Positions 1 through 8,171 of a DNA stretch of 64,000 bases are shown here, piece after piece. Numbering within the stretch: position 1 is the stretch's first letter; each line of letters starts with the position of its first letter. This stretch comes from Peteryoungia wuzhouensis (GTDB lineage: Bacteria; Pseudomonadota; Alphaproteobacteria; Rhizobiales; Rhizobiaceae), in NCBI RefSeq assembly GCF_003205195.1, contig NZ_QJRY01000004.1, forward strand, positions 62,001 to 126,000, written 5' to 3'. Both the position numbers and the translations under genes were made by a program. The notes under the pieces are model-generated. The model had not been told where the DNA came from and searched no databases. It was given only the letters and a program-made list of their open reading frames with translations.

Positions 1-390
1 TACAACTGGGACCTCGGCAACCAGCTCGTTGTTGGTGTTGAAGGCGACCTGAACTACGACTGGAACGAAGAAACCGTCTTCGCAACTGACATCAAGAGCG
101 GCCTGAACTGGTCGGCTCGTGCTCGCGTCGGTTACGCTATGGACCGCGCCCTGCTGTTCGCAGCTGGTGGTTACACCGGCACGAACATCAAGTCTGACGG
201 CCCTGGCGGCAGCTTCGACGACACGCTGCATGGCTGGACCATCGGCGGTGGCGTTGACTACGCTCTCACCGACCGCGTGTTCACCCGCCTCGAATATCGT
301 TACAACGACTTCGGCAGCGGCAACCTCGGCGGCACGGATGTCAAGTTCGACCAGCACGTCGTGAACGTCGGCCTCGCCGTCAAGTTCTGA
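1..390 (+). CDS. Outer-membrane beta-barrel protein, 3' part (5' end outside window)
   Basis: The reading frame is open from base 1 and has no start in the window, so only the last 129 residues are seen. Alternating hydrophobic and polar strands, many Gly/Tyr/Asp residues, a strand reading RLEYRYNDFG and a final Phe in a GLAVKF ending are typical of the small OmpA-like/Omp25-RopB porin-type barrels of Rhizobiales. The C-terminal Phe is the usual BAM recognition residue. The product would sit in the outer membrane; no specific function can be assigned. A strong hairpin terminator follows directly. The family call rests on pattern recognition of a partial protein. Confidence 0.8.
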   Translation, partial: YNWDLGNQLVVGVEGDLNYDWNEETVFATDIKSGLNWSARARVGYAMDRALLFAAGGYTGTNIKSDGPGGSFDDTLHGWTIGGGVDYALTDRVFTRLEYRYNDFGSGNLGGTDVKFDQHVVNVGLAVKF

Positions 391-407
391 TCGACCTGAT
401 CATGTGA

Positions 408-450
408 AACGCCCGGCCTTCCTTGCGGATGGCCGGGCGTTTTGCGTTTT
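408..450 (+). terminator. Rho-independent terminator of the barrel-protein gene
   Basis: Perfect 11-bp stem (AACGCCCGGCC paired with GGCCGGGCGTT) with a 12-nt loop, followed by a T-rich run, 17 bases after the stop codon. Confidence 0.9.
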
Positions 451-467
451 TCCTGTCTTCCGAGCGA

Positions 468-2315
468 TCAGGCGGCGGAGGATGCGTCGTGGATACGCGC
501 CTGTGACGCCATGCCTTCGCGGGAGACGCTGCGGCGGTTGAGCTGGAACCGGTTGACCAGCGATGTGAGCTGCACCGCCCCTTCCGCCAGCGTGTGGCTG
601 ATTGCCGTCGTCTCTTCGACCATGGCGGCGTTCTGCTGCGTCATCTGGTCGAGGCTGTTGATCGCGGTGCTGATTTCCTGGAGTCCGACAGCCTGTTCGC
701 GCGCGGCGATGGCGATTGCGTCGACATTCGTGTCGATGCGGCTGACATAGTCGCCGATCTGCGTCAGGGCCGTGCCCGTCTCGCCGACCAGCTGCACGCC
801 GGACGATACCTCGACACTCGATTTCTGGATCAATCCCTTGATGTCGCGCGCGGCATTGGCCGAGCGCTGCGCCAGCTCCCGGACTTCCTGTGCCACGACG
901 GCAAAACCCTTGCCGGCATCGCCGGCGCGCGCTGCCTCGACGCCTGCGTTGAGCGCGAGCAGGTTGGTCTGGAAGGCGATTTCGTCGATGACGCCGATGA
1001 TCTGGCCGATCTCGGAGGAGGCGGTCTCGATGCGCTGCATGGCCGACACGGCCGAGCTGACCACCGCACCGGAGGCTTCCGCACAGTTCTTCGCCTCGCG
1101 GACCAGTTCGCGGGTGTCATGCGTGCGTTCGGCCGAGGAGCGGACGGTCTTCGTTACCTGTTCGAGCGCTGCCGAGGTCTGCTCGAGGGCTGCGGCCTGC
1201 TGTTCGGTGCGGGTGGCGAGATTGCCGGATGCGTCACGCATTTCCTGGCTGTTTTCGAGCAGCCGGCGCGTCTCCTCCAGGACCTTTTCGAGGGTGGTCT
1301 GGAAGGTGGCGATCGAATGGTTGAAGTCCTGGCGCAGCGGTTCGAACCTTGCGTCGAAGGCTTCGTCCAGGGTGATGCGGATGTTGCATTCGGCCAGACG
1401 ATGGAGGCCGGCACCCAGTGCCTCGATGACGAACCTGAGTGCTTCCGCCTCGATCATGCGATCCTGATCGCGCGCTGCGCGCTGGCGATCGACCTCGGAA
1501 CGGGCGGATTCGGTCTCGGCCTGCAGGCGCTGATTTTCCAGGCCCGCCTGGCGAAAGACTTCGACGGCGGTCGCGATATGGCCGATCTCGTCCTTGCGTC
1601 GCGCATGCGGCACGGCCGTCTGGAGGTCGCCACCCGCCATACGCGTCATGTAGTCGGTGATTTCACCAAGCGGCTTCAGAGCACGGCGATGGATGAAAAA
1701 GACCGTGCCGAGGGCCGTGCTGATCAGGAGAATGCCGAGCATCAACTGCAGCGATTCCCGGCTCGCCGATTCCTCCGCGGCGAATTTTTCGCGACCGACC
1801 AGATATTCCGTTGCCATGGCCACGAGTTCGTTCACCGAGACTTCGTGATCGTGGAACTCGGTTTTCAACTTGAGCAGGGCCGGCCTGATAGCGCTTTCAT
1901 CGCCGGCCTGCAAAGCGGGCAGGTAGTCGTTGCGCAGCGTGCTCCAGTAGACATCGCCCTTGGTCAGCACCTTGTTGTAGAGCTGATCGCGCAGATTGTC
2001 GGGCAGCGTCGAGCTCTTCCAGTATTCCCGGCGCTCGTCATAGGCCTTCTGCAGGGCGTCGAAGCGCGGAACGTTGACGCCGGCCGTGTCCGGATGCAGC
2101 ACGGTTTCGTTGGCGAGGGCGTAGGATTCGATCAGATAGAGCGGCGGCGGCAGGATGTCGGCGATCAGATCCTTGCCATCGACGATCTGTTTGTAGATCG
2201 GGCCGTTGACCTTCAGCGTCTGCAAGGTCTGGGCTCCAATCCCCGCGACCGCGACGATGCCGGCCGCGAGGGCAAGGCCCGCTGCCGTGACGACGATTTT
2301 GAGATTGAGATTCAT
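468..2315 (-). CDS. Methyl-accepting chemotaxis protein
   Basis: Transmembrane chemoreceptor of 615 residues. Membrane segment at about residues 7-29, a periplasmic sensor region to about 188, second membrane segment at about 189-208, then HAMP (about 210-265) and a long coiled-coil signalling domain. The conserved hairpin tip around residues 440-475 contains DEIAFQTNLLALNAGVEAAR, which contacts CheA/CheW. No C-terminal CheR-binding pentapeptide is visible. The chosen ATG begins MNLNLK, just before the first membrane helix; an in-frame extension 39 codons upstream lacks sense as a signal-anchor protein. The ligand is unknown. It stands alone, without che genes nearby. Confidence 0.93.
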   Translation of the reverse strand: MNLNLKIVVTAAGLALAAGIVAVAGIGAQTLQTLKVNGPIYKQIVDGKDLIADILPPPLYLIESYALANETVLHPDTAGVNVPRFDALQKAYDERREYWKSSTLPDNLRDQLYNKVLTKGDVYWSTLRNDYLPALQAGDESAIRPALLKLKTEFHDHEVSVNELVAMATEYLVGREKFAAEESASRESLQLMLGILLISTALGTVFFIHRRALKPLGEITDYMTRMAGGDLQTAVPHARRKDEIGHIATAVEVFRQAGLENQRLQAETESARSEVDRQRAARDQDRMIEAEALRFVIEALGAGLHRLAECNIRITLDEAFDARFEPLRQDFNHSIATFQTTLEKVLEETRRLLENSQEMRDASGNLATRTEQQAAALEQTSAALEQVTKTVRSSAERTHDTRELVREAKNCAEASGAVVSSAVSAMQRIETASSEIGQIIGVIDEIAFQTNLLALNAGVEAARAGDAGKGFAVVAQEVRELAQRSANAARDIKGLIQKSSVEVSSGVQLVGETGTALTQIGDYVSRIDTNVDAIAIAAREQAVGLQEISTAINSLDQMTQQNAAMVEETTAISHTLAEGAVQLTSLVNRFQLNRRSVSREGMASQARIHDASSAA

Positions 2316-2620
2316 GGGCGGTCCATTGGCGAGGCCGACAAGGCCAGCCGGCACGCACGCGTCTGCGCGCCGAAGGCGAGGCCTGCCGTCGTTGATCTGG
2401 TTCAAACGCAAAGTAAAAGGAATAATTCCCACTGCTGGCGAAACACGGCTTTATGTCTCTTGTTCGCCTCCCTGAAATTAGGGATGCAATTACTACCGCA
2501 CAGTTAAGGTAAGTGATCGATAAACGCCAATATGCGAATTTTAGCCAATTTTGCTACCCTTGGCTAAAAACCACCGAAAATACACGCAATTTCAAGCCGT
2601 GACAGGGCTTTGCGGCGCAA
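2316..2620. other. Intergenic region upstream of the chemoreceptor
   Basis: No convincing gene. It should hold the chemoreceptor promoter (minus strand). The one clear structure is a perfect inverted repeat at 2539-2569, annotated separately. Confidence 0.6.
2539..2569. repeat. Perfect 10-bp inverted repeat with 11-nt loop
   Basis: TTTTAGCCAA and TTGGCTAAAA arms flank an 11-base spacer. It lies about 50 bases past the stop of the WD40 gene and about 225 bases upstream of the chemoreceptor start. It may act as a weak terminator for the minus-strand WD40 transcript or as an operator; there is no clean T-run after the stem on either strand. Confidence 0.6.
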
Positions 2621-3607
2621 TCAGCCGGCGATGTCGATGACGCCGCAGTCTCCCGCTTCCGAACCGAAAGCCAGCAGTTTTCCGCTCGAACTCCAGGCCA
2701 TGGCCGTGACGGCACCCTTGCCGGGACGGCGGAGCAGGGCTTCCTTGCCATCGGCGATGCGGACCGCGAGGATCATGCCATCGATGAAGCCGATTGCGAG
2801 AACCTCTTCGGCGGGGTGGAAGGAGACGCAGGTGACCATGATGTTGGCGCGTGTGCCGAGTTCCAGCGGTGCCTTGCCCATCGGGCCGTCCTTGCCGGCA
2901 AAGGGCCAGACAATGGCGGCGGGCGCGCCTGACGAGGCGAGCCACTTGCCCTTGGGCGACCAGGAGAGGGATTTCACCTTGGCCGGATAGCCGGTCATGC
3001 GCATGTGGCGGGTGTCCGAGCCCTTGCCGTCCAGCTTCCAGCCGTGCAGCGCCGATTCCTGCATCATGGTGACGACGAAACGGCCATCGGGCGAGAAGGT
3101 GACGCCGGTATGGGCACCCTTCCATTCGAGATCGACCGGAGCGCCTGCGGTGCCCACCCAATGCAGGGTGACGCCGTTGTAGCGGGCGACTGCGATACGC
3201 AGGCCCTTGGGTGCAAAATCGATGGCCTCGACGGTGCGCTCTTCCGTGAATTCCCTGGTCGTGCCATCGGCGAGACGCACAAAGGCCGACTTGCCGACAG
3301 CATAGGCGACCGCGCCCTGCGGGCCGGGGGCCACGACCGAAATCCATTTGCGTGGAACATGGGCCAGTTCCGTGACGGTCCCGTCATGCGCGATGCGCAG
3401 CACGCGGCCGTCTTCGCCGCCCGTCAGCAGGGTCTGGCTCGCTGCATCCTTGACGCAGGTCAGCAGGCCGGCATTGGCCTCGGTCACCTTCTCGCCGCCA
3501 TCCAACCGGTGAATGGCACCGCTCGCGGCGGCGAAGACCGGGATGTCACCGAGAAAGTGGGTCGAGACAACGTGGCCTTCGATATCGAGCGGTGCGACAG
3601 TGGGCAT
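2621..3607 (-). CDS. WD40-repeat protein
   Basis: A 328-residue protein built of repeated short beta-rich units of WD40 type; examples are VTFSPDGRFVVTM, LSWSPKGKWLASSG, VSFHPAEEVLAIGF and MAWSSSGKLLAFGS, which suggests a single propeller of about seven blades. There is no signal peptide, so it is probably cytoplasmic. It starts 68 bases after the stop of the CobW-type GTPase gene on the same strand, so co-transcription is likely. WD40 propellers are binding scaffolds; a partnership with the metal chaperone is suggested only by position. Confidence 0.85.
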   Translation of the reverse strand: MPTVAPLDIEGHVVSTHFLGDIPVFAAASGAIHRLDGGEKVTEANAGLLTCVKDAASQTLLTGGEDGRVLRIAHDGTVTELAHVPRKWISVVAPGPQGAVAYAVGKSAFVRLADGTTREFTEERTVEAIDFAPKGLRIAVARYNGVTLHWVGTAGAPVDLEWKGAHTGVTFSPDGRFVVTMMQESALHGWKLDGKGSDTRHMRMTGYPAKVKSLSWSPKGKWLASSGAPAAIVWPFAGKDGPMGKAPLELGTRANIMVTCVSFHPAEEVLAIGFIDGMILAVRIADGKEALLRRPGKGAVTAMAWSSSGKLLAFGSEAGDCGVIDIAG

Positions 3608-3675
3608 ACGGACAGGCTTTCTTTCAGGCAGAGTTCAAGCGGTGAGGGGCGTAGAGCACGCCCCGCTCAGACGGT

Positions 3676-4785
3676 TCAGGCTGTGGCTTCACAGGCCTTG
3701 AAGCTCGCTTCAAGCTTTTCGCGGTCGAGTTCGCGGCCGATGAAGACCAGGCGGCTTTCGCGCTTCTCGCCATCCTTCCACGGGCGCTGGTGATCGCCCT
3801 CGACGATCATGTGCACGCCCTGAACAACATAACGTTCCTCGTCGCCCTTGAAGGCGATGATGCCCTTCAGGCGCAGGATGTTCGGCCCTTGGGTCTGGGT
3901 CACCTTCTGGATCCAGGGGAAGAAGCGGTCCGGGTTCATCTCGCCGCCGCGCAGCGAGACCGAGGTCACCGTCACATCGTGGATCGCCGAGGGGGCGTGG
4001 TCATGATGATGGTGGCCATGATCGTGATGATGATGGTCGTGCCCGTGATCATGGTCATGATGGTCGTCATGGCCGTGGTGGTGGTGATCATGGTCGCAAT
4101 CCGGGCCGCAGACATGGTCCGGGTCGTCATGGTCGAGGAAGTGCGGATCGTTTTCCAGCGCGCGCTCGAGATTGAACGCACCCTGGTTCAGCACCTTGGC
4201 GAGGTCGACGCCTGAGCGGGTGGTCGAATAGATGCGGGCCGACGGGTTGATGGCGCGGACGATGTGCTCGATCTGATGAAGTTCGTCATGGCTGACGAGG
4301 TCCGTCTTGTTGATCACGACGACATCGGCGAAGGCGATCTGGTCTTCGGCTTCGCGGCTGTCCTTCAGGCGGAGCGGCAGGTGCTTGGCGTCGACCAGGG
4401 CGACGACGGCGTCGAGCTCGGTCTTGGCGCGGACATCGTCGTCCATGAAGAAGGTCTGGGCGACGGGAACAGGATCGGCAAGGCCCGTGGTCTCGACGAT
4501 GATGCCATCGAAGCGGCCGGGACGGCGCATCAGGCCTTCCACGACCCGGATCAGGTCGCCGCGCACCGTGCAGCAGACGCAGCCATTGTTCATTTCGTAG
4601 ATTTCTTCATCCGACTCGACGATGAGGTCGTTGTCGATGCCGATCTCACCGAATTCGTTGACGATGACGGCGTATTTCTTGCCATGGCTCTCGGAGAGAA
4701 TGCGATTGAGCAGCGTCGTCTTGCCGGCGCCGAGATAGCCTGTGAGCACGGTGACGGGTGTCGGTTTCGCGGATGCTTCGGTCAT
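3676..4785 (-). CDS. CobW/G3E-family GTPase with long His-rich metal-binding insert
   Basis: Putative metallochaperone GTPase of 369 residues. Walker [10 protein letters not shown] is at residues 16-24, the hallmark metal-binding CxCC motif (NGCVCCT) has its Cys at 69, 71 and 72, followed by ETTGLADP and the guanine-specificity motif NKTDL. Residues of about 215-265 are almost entirely His and Asp, with a short Cys pair (VCGPDCDHD), a large histidine tract of the type that buffers Zn, Co or Ni. The C-terminal CobW_C domain follows. Family members deliver metals, often under zinc limitation. The metal here is not shown by sequence alone. The WD40 gene lies directly downstream. Confidence 0.93.
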   Translation of the reverse strand: MTEASAKPTPVTVLTGYLGAGKTTLLNRILSESHGKKYAVIVNEFGEIGIDNDLIVESDEEIYEMNNGCVCCTVRGDLIRVVEGLMRRPGRFDGIIVETTGLADPVPVAQTFFMDDDVRAKTELDAVVALVDAKHLPLRLKDSREAEDQIAFADVVVINKTDLVSHDELHQIEHIVRAINPSARIYSTTRSGVDLAKVLNQGAFNLERALENDPHFLDHDDPDHVCGPDCDHDHHHHGHDDHHDHDHGHDHHHHDHGHHHHDHAPSAIHDVTVTSVSLRGGEMNPDRFFPWIQKVTQTQGPNILRLKGIIAFKGDEERYVVQGVHMIVEGDHQRPWKDGEKRESRLVFIGRELDREKLEASFKACEATA

Positions 4786-4824
4786 GAAAGCCTCTGATGT
4801 CAGGGGGCGCCGGGCGATGCGGCT

Positions 4825-4837
4825 GTAATGATGTTAC
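4825..4837. promoter_or_regulatory. Possible Zur-like dyad upstream of the CobW-type gene
   Basis: GTAA-N5-TTAC dyad about 40 bases upstream of the start codon. It resembles but does not match the short GTAAT-type zinc-regulator boxes (spacing differs), so this is a weak candidate. Confidence 0.25.
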
Positions 4838-4865
4838 CCCCATATAGGCGTTCCATTGCAGCAGT

Positions 4866-5279
4866 TCAAAGGCTTTCGTCCTGACGGGGGACGTCGAGTG
4901 TCGAGCGCACATCTGCGCGGGCGAAGTCGTCACCGACATAAAGGAGCGGGCAGTCGAACTCTTGCGCCGTGGCATAGGAGAAGCAGTCGCCGAAGTTGAG
5001 CGCGGCAGGGTGAAAGCCTTTGCCGAAGCGCTGATAGGCTGCGGCGGCGCGTTCGGCGCGTGCCTGCGTGAGATCGACAATCTCGAAATTGAGGGAAGCA
5101 ATCAATTGCGACAATTGGTCAGAGCACTTCTTCTGAAGGGCGACGATTTTGAGTTCTAGCAGCGTGCCAGCTGACAACAGCAGGCGCCTATTCGGGATTG
5201 CCAGAACTGCCGCACAGGCACGGCCAGTCGGTTCATTTTTGATGATGGCAATCAGGGCAGATGTGTCGAGCGCGATCAC
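4866..5279 (-). CDS. vapC: VapC-type PIN-domain ribonuclease toxin
   Basis: A 137-residue PIN-domain protein. The expected acidic active-site residues are present: Asp5 in MIALDTSA, Glu42 in TLLELK, Asp98 in NFGDCFSYA and Asp117 or 118 near YVGDDF. These bind the metal ions that cleave RNA, classically tRNA or rRNA in VapC toxins. Its start codon overlaps the stop of the preceding antitoxin gene by four bases, the usual translational coupling of a toxin-antitoxin pair. Length and motifs look intact. Confidence 0.92.
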   Translation of the reverse strand: MIALDTSALIAIIKNEPTGRACAAVLAIPNRRLLLSAGTLLELKIVALQKKCSDQLSQLIASLNFEIVDLTQARAERAAAAYQRFGKGFHPAALNFGDCFSYATAQEFDCPLLYVGDDFARADVRSTLDVPRQDESL

Positions 5280-5548
5280 ACCGGAAGACCGTTTTCGTCA
5301 TACAGAAAGTCGTGGCTTCTGTCGGCTAGCGGCTCACCTGGAACCGGTGGAGGGGCCCTGGCCATGATTTCTTTGATGATTGCCCGTCGTTCCTCAAGGG
5401 TGAGTTCGGGACGGTGGTCGGTCGCTTCGACCGCCCGCAACACGGCCGCATCCTGCCCATTGCGGGTGATGATGACGGGCTCTCCGCGTTCGGCTCGCTC
5501 CACAAGTTCCTCGAACTGGTCGCCTGCTTGTTCCATGGAAACACGCAT
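5276..5548 (-). CDS. vapB: VapB/Phd-type antitoxin
   Basis: A 90-residue antitoxin of the Phd/YefM fold, recognised from the N-terminal pattern SMEQAGDQFEELVERAERGE followed by a PVIITRNGQDAAVLR strand that is typical of the DNA-binding dimer. The acidic, proline-rich C-terminal part would wrap around the VapC toxin. The ATG at 5548 gives the normal family N-terminus (MRVSMEQAG); an in-frame start 21 codons earlier would add an unrelated basic stretch. It should repress its own operon. Confidence 0.88.
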   Translation of the reverse strand: MRVSMEQAGDQFEELVERAERGEPVIITRNGQDAAVLRAVEATDHRPELTLEERRAIIKEIMARAPPPVPGEPLADRSHDFLYDENGLPV

Positions 5549-5607
5549 GCTTCTTACTCGCGATCTCTTCGCTTTCAATATGCGCCCAACACCTGATGTC
5601 CGCAAGC

Positions 5608-6399
5608 TCACGCCAATGTTGTGGCGTCAAACCCATGCACGTCTTCCAGAAGCTCCAGGATTCCGGCCACGGCGTGTGCAACCAGCCGTTCCCCCCGCTC
5701 CGCCGTTGCCGCCGATGCGTCACCGGCGACACCGTCCGGGTTGAGGTCGGACATCTTCCAGCCGAAGGCGTGGGGGCCATAGGCGCGCAGGTGTTTGAAG
5801 AGGACGGCAAACTCGGATTGCCGCGAGGGGAAGGGGCGGGCCTTGGTCATGTCGACATATTCTGGGGCAAGCGCCAGCATCGCCGAAGTCTCGATATCGC
5901 CGCCATGGATGTCGATCGCCTTGTCTTGCGGCCTGATCCAGCCGTCCGGCTGGCCGAAGCGGGTCCAGCTGGTGGCGACGACCAGCATGTTGAACCGGAC
6001 ACGGGCTTCGGTGGCGACGATCGTCAGCAAAGGGGAATTGCCGCCATGGGCGTTGAGAAGGACGAGCTTGCGGATGCCGGTGCGGTTGAGCTCTTCGGCA
6101 ATGGAGAGCCAGCGATGCACGGCTTCGTCAAAGCCGAGTGTGCGGGTGCCTTCGACGTCCATGTGCTCGATGGAATAGCCGATCGGTTCCACCGGCAGGA
6201 TGGTGGCGGGCAACGTGTCCGGCAAGGCGGCGGCCAGTCGCTCGGCGATGCCCTTTGCAATCAGGGTGTCTGTCTCGAAGGGCAAATGGGGGCCGTGCTG
6301 TTCGTGCGCGCCCAATGGCAGGATCGCGATCCAGCCGGTGCGATCTGCCAGGGTGAGGGACGGATCGTTATCCTTGTACCAAGGTGCCGGTCTCGCCAT
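5608..6399 (-). CDS. Creatininase-family amidohydrolase
   Basis: A 263-residue member of the creatininase family, metal-dependent amidases that hydrolyse cyclic or small amides (creatinine, 3-oxopropionyl compounds, and some peptide-modification substrates). Visible metal-binding motifs are PLGAHEQHGPHLPFETDT near residue 30, LNAHGGN in the middle and DIHGGDIETS. The ATG chosen is 9 bases after a strong AGGAGG, and the protein then begins MARPAPWYKD; the long upstream extension is not family-like. The gene diverges from the MarR regulator gene 102 bases away, which might control it. The actual substrate is unknown. Confidence 0.88.
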   Translation of the reverse strand: MARPAPWYKDNDPSLTLADRTGWIAILPLGAHEQHGPHLPFETDTLIAKGIAERLAAALPDTLPATILPVEPIGYSIEHMDVEGTRTLGFDEAVHRWLSIAEELNRTGIRKLVLLNAHGGNSPLLTIVATEARVRFNMLVVATSWTRFGQPDGWIRPQDKAIDIHGGDIETSAMLALAPEYVDMTKARPFPSRQSEFAVLFKHLRAYGPHAFGWKMSDLNPDGVAGDASAATAERGERLVAHAVAGILELLEDVHGFDATTLA

Positions 6400-6501
6400 C
6401 TGGCATCCCCTCCTGAAGTTCGTTAAGACTGCCCACCACGTTTTGATGGGTTCTCGGCCGTTGCGCCGACAGTGCCTGATCTGTGTGAGGCGGGGAGAGT
6501 A

Positions 6502-7059
6502 ATGGCGAAAAAGGACAAGGTCGACAAGGAGCGGGGCGACAAGGACCGGTCCGACAAGGCCGAACGGAAAAAGGGCGCCAAGAAAAAGGAGCCTGCCGCT
6601 CCGGGCACGCTTGCCAATTCCGTGACCCAGGTGGCACGCGCCATGCGCACGCGCCTGTCGCACGGCCTTGCCGAAAGCGGACTTTATCCGGGCCAGGATG
6701 GGGTTATCCAGCTGCTGTCGGCCGATGACGGGCTGACCCCCGGTGCGCTGGCGCAGCGCCTCGGCGTGAAGGCGCCGACCATGACCCGCACCATCGGACG
6801 CATGGAAGCGCAAGGCTTCGTGTTCCGCCGGGCCGATGACCGGGATGCGCGGCTGACCAAGGTGTTCCTGACCGAAGAGGGGCGCAACAGCGTCGATCGC
6901 ATCGTCGGTGCGACCGCCGACTGCGAGCGTGAAGCCACGCTCGGGCTGTCGAACAAGGAGTTGCGGACGCTGGTCAAGCTGCTGGCGGCCGTCGAGGGAA
7001 ATCTGTCCGGGAAAGGCTCGGCCTCCCGTGGTGCGGACGACCTCGATGAAGACGATTGA
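6502..7059 (+). CDS. MarR-family transcriptional regulator with charged N-terminal tail
   Basis: 185 residues. The first 35 or so are extremely rich in Lys, Asp and Glu (KKDKVDKERGDKDRSDKAER) and likely disordered; the rest is a winged-helix MarR domain, with TPGALAQRLGVKAPTMTRTI as the recognition helix-turn-helix and RRADDRDARLTKVFLTEEG as the wing. The ATG at 6502 is preceded by GGGGAGAG. Such regulators usually repress adjacent genes and respond to small phenolic ligands; candidates here are the divergent creatininase gene or the downstream dehydrogenase. Confidence 0.9.
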   Translation: MAKKDKVDKERGDKDRSDKAERKKGAKKKEPAAPGTLANSVTQVARAMRTRLSHGLAESGLYPGQDGVIQLLSADDGLTPGALAQRLGVKAPTMTRTIGRMEAQGFVFRRADDRDARLTKVFLTEEGRNSVDRIVGATADCEREATLGLSNKELRTLVKLLAAVEGNLSGKGSASRGADDLDEDD

Positions 7060-7068
7060 AAAGCCTCA

Positions 7069-7094
7069 TTAAATTGTTTAATTAAAACATTTAA
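7069..7094. promoter_or_regulatory. 26-bp imperfect palindrome upstream of the LacI-type gene
   Basis: AT-rich dyad centred on TTTAATTAAA; 22 of 26 positions are symmetric. It begins 9 bases after the MarR stop codon and ends 41 bases before the GTG start of the LacI-type regulator, in a good position for an autoregulatory operator or promoter core. Confidence 0.45.
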
Positions 7095-7135
7095 GGGCGC
7101 CGGGACGCCTGCCGATCTGCTGCGAGGGAGGAAAC

Positions 7136-8152
7136 GTGGCGCAAAAGGTGAAGCTTTCGACCATTGCCGAGTCGCTTGGTCTGTCGACGGCCACGATCTC
7201 GCTGGCCCTCCGGGATAGTCCGCTCGTCGCCGTCGATACGCGCGAGAAGATCAAGGAACAGGCCCGGCTGCTTGGCTATATCTACAATCGCCGCGCTGCG
7301 AGCCTTCGCACATCCCGGTCCGGCATCATCGGTGTCGTCGTGCACGACATCATGAACCCGTTCTACGGCGAGATCCTCAAAGCCATCGAGACCGAGCTCG
7401 ATCGCAGCCGCCACACCTTCATCCTGTCCAACCACTATGACAGCGTCGACAAGCAGCGCATGTTCGTCGAGACGCTGCTGCAGCTCGGCGGTGACGGGGT
7501 CATCATGTCGCCGGCCATCGGCACGCCGGCGGAAGACGTGGCGCTGGCGGAAAACAACGGCATGCCGGCGATCTTCGTGGCGCGCTCGATGGAAGGCGTC
7601 GACGTGCCGATCTATCGCGGCGACGACAGCTATGGCATTTCGCTCGCGACCAACCACCTGATCGGTCTCGGCCATCGCTCGATTGCGATGATCGGCGGCA
7701 CGGACCAGACCTCCACGGGCCGTGACCGCTACCAGGGTTATGTGAATGCGCTGCGCAAGGCCGGCATCGAAGTCGATCCCGGTCTTCGCATTCCCGGACC
7801 CCGCACCAAGCAGGGCGGGTTCGAGGCTGCCGTCAACTTCCTGTCGCTGCCGCAGAAGCCGACGGCTGCCGTCTGCTGGAACGATCTGGTCGCCATCGGC
7901 CTGATGAACGGGATCGCCCGTGCCGGACTGATCCCCGGCCAGGATATCTCCGTCACCGGCTATGATGACCTGGAAGAGGCCTCGATCGCGACGCCGTCGC
8001 TGACCACCGTTTGGAATGGCCAGGCCGAGGTGGGGCGCCTTGCGGCTCGCGCGCTTCTCGACAAGCTCGCGGGAAGCCACGAGCCTGACGGCATCCACCT
8101 GATCAAGCCGGAGATGCGGATCCGCCAGTCGACTGGTCCGATCCGCCGCTAG
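7136..8152 (+). CDS. LacI-family transcriptional regulator
   Basis: 338 residues with the standard layout: N-terminal helix-turn-helix (KLSTIAESLGLSTATISLAL), a hinge helix ending RRAASLRTSRS, and a periplasmic-binding-protein-like sensor domain starting GIIGVVVHDIMNPFYGEI. A GTG start is used, placed 6 bases after GGGAGG. The downstream dehydrogenase gene starts 20 bases after its stop, so the two form an operon and the effector may be related to a hydroxy- or keto-acid, an inference from position. Confidence 0.93.
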   Translation: MAQKVKLSTIAESLGLSTATISLALRDSPLVAVDTREKIKEQARLLGYIYNRRAASLRTSRSGIIGVVVHDIMNPFYGEILKAIETELDRSRHTFILSNHYDSVDKQRMFVETLLQLGGDGVIMSPAIGTPAEDVALAENNGMPAIFVARSMEGVDVPIYRGDDSYGISLATNHLIGLGHRSIAMIGGTDQTSTGRDRYQGYVNALRKAGIEVDPGLRIPGPRTKQGGFEAAVNFLSLPQKPTAAVCWNDLVAIGLMNGIARAGLIPGQDISVTGYDDLEEASIATPSLTTVWNGQAEVGRLAARALLDKLAGSHEPDGIHLIKPEMRIRQSTGPIRR

Positions 8153-8171
8153 AGCCCAAGGAGAGTATCCC

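Noticed and set aside
594..2507. 637-codon open frame on the plus strand
   Set aside because: Antisense to the chemoreceptor gene, which has clear HAMP and signalling motifs.
3972..4215. Repetitive CAT/CAC-rich stretch looking like a simple repeat or CRISPR-like array
   Set aside because: It encodes the His/Asp-rich insert of the CobW-type GTPase; there are no regular repeat-spacer units.
5608..6813. Long version of the creatininase-family protein (401 residues)
   Set aside because: The extra N-terminal part overlaps the divergent MarR gene, and a strong ribosome-binding site marks the internal ATG at 6399.
7069..7094. TTAA-rich palindrome as a CtrA site
   Set aside because: The TTAA words are spaced by 5 or 9 bases, not 7.
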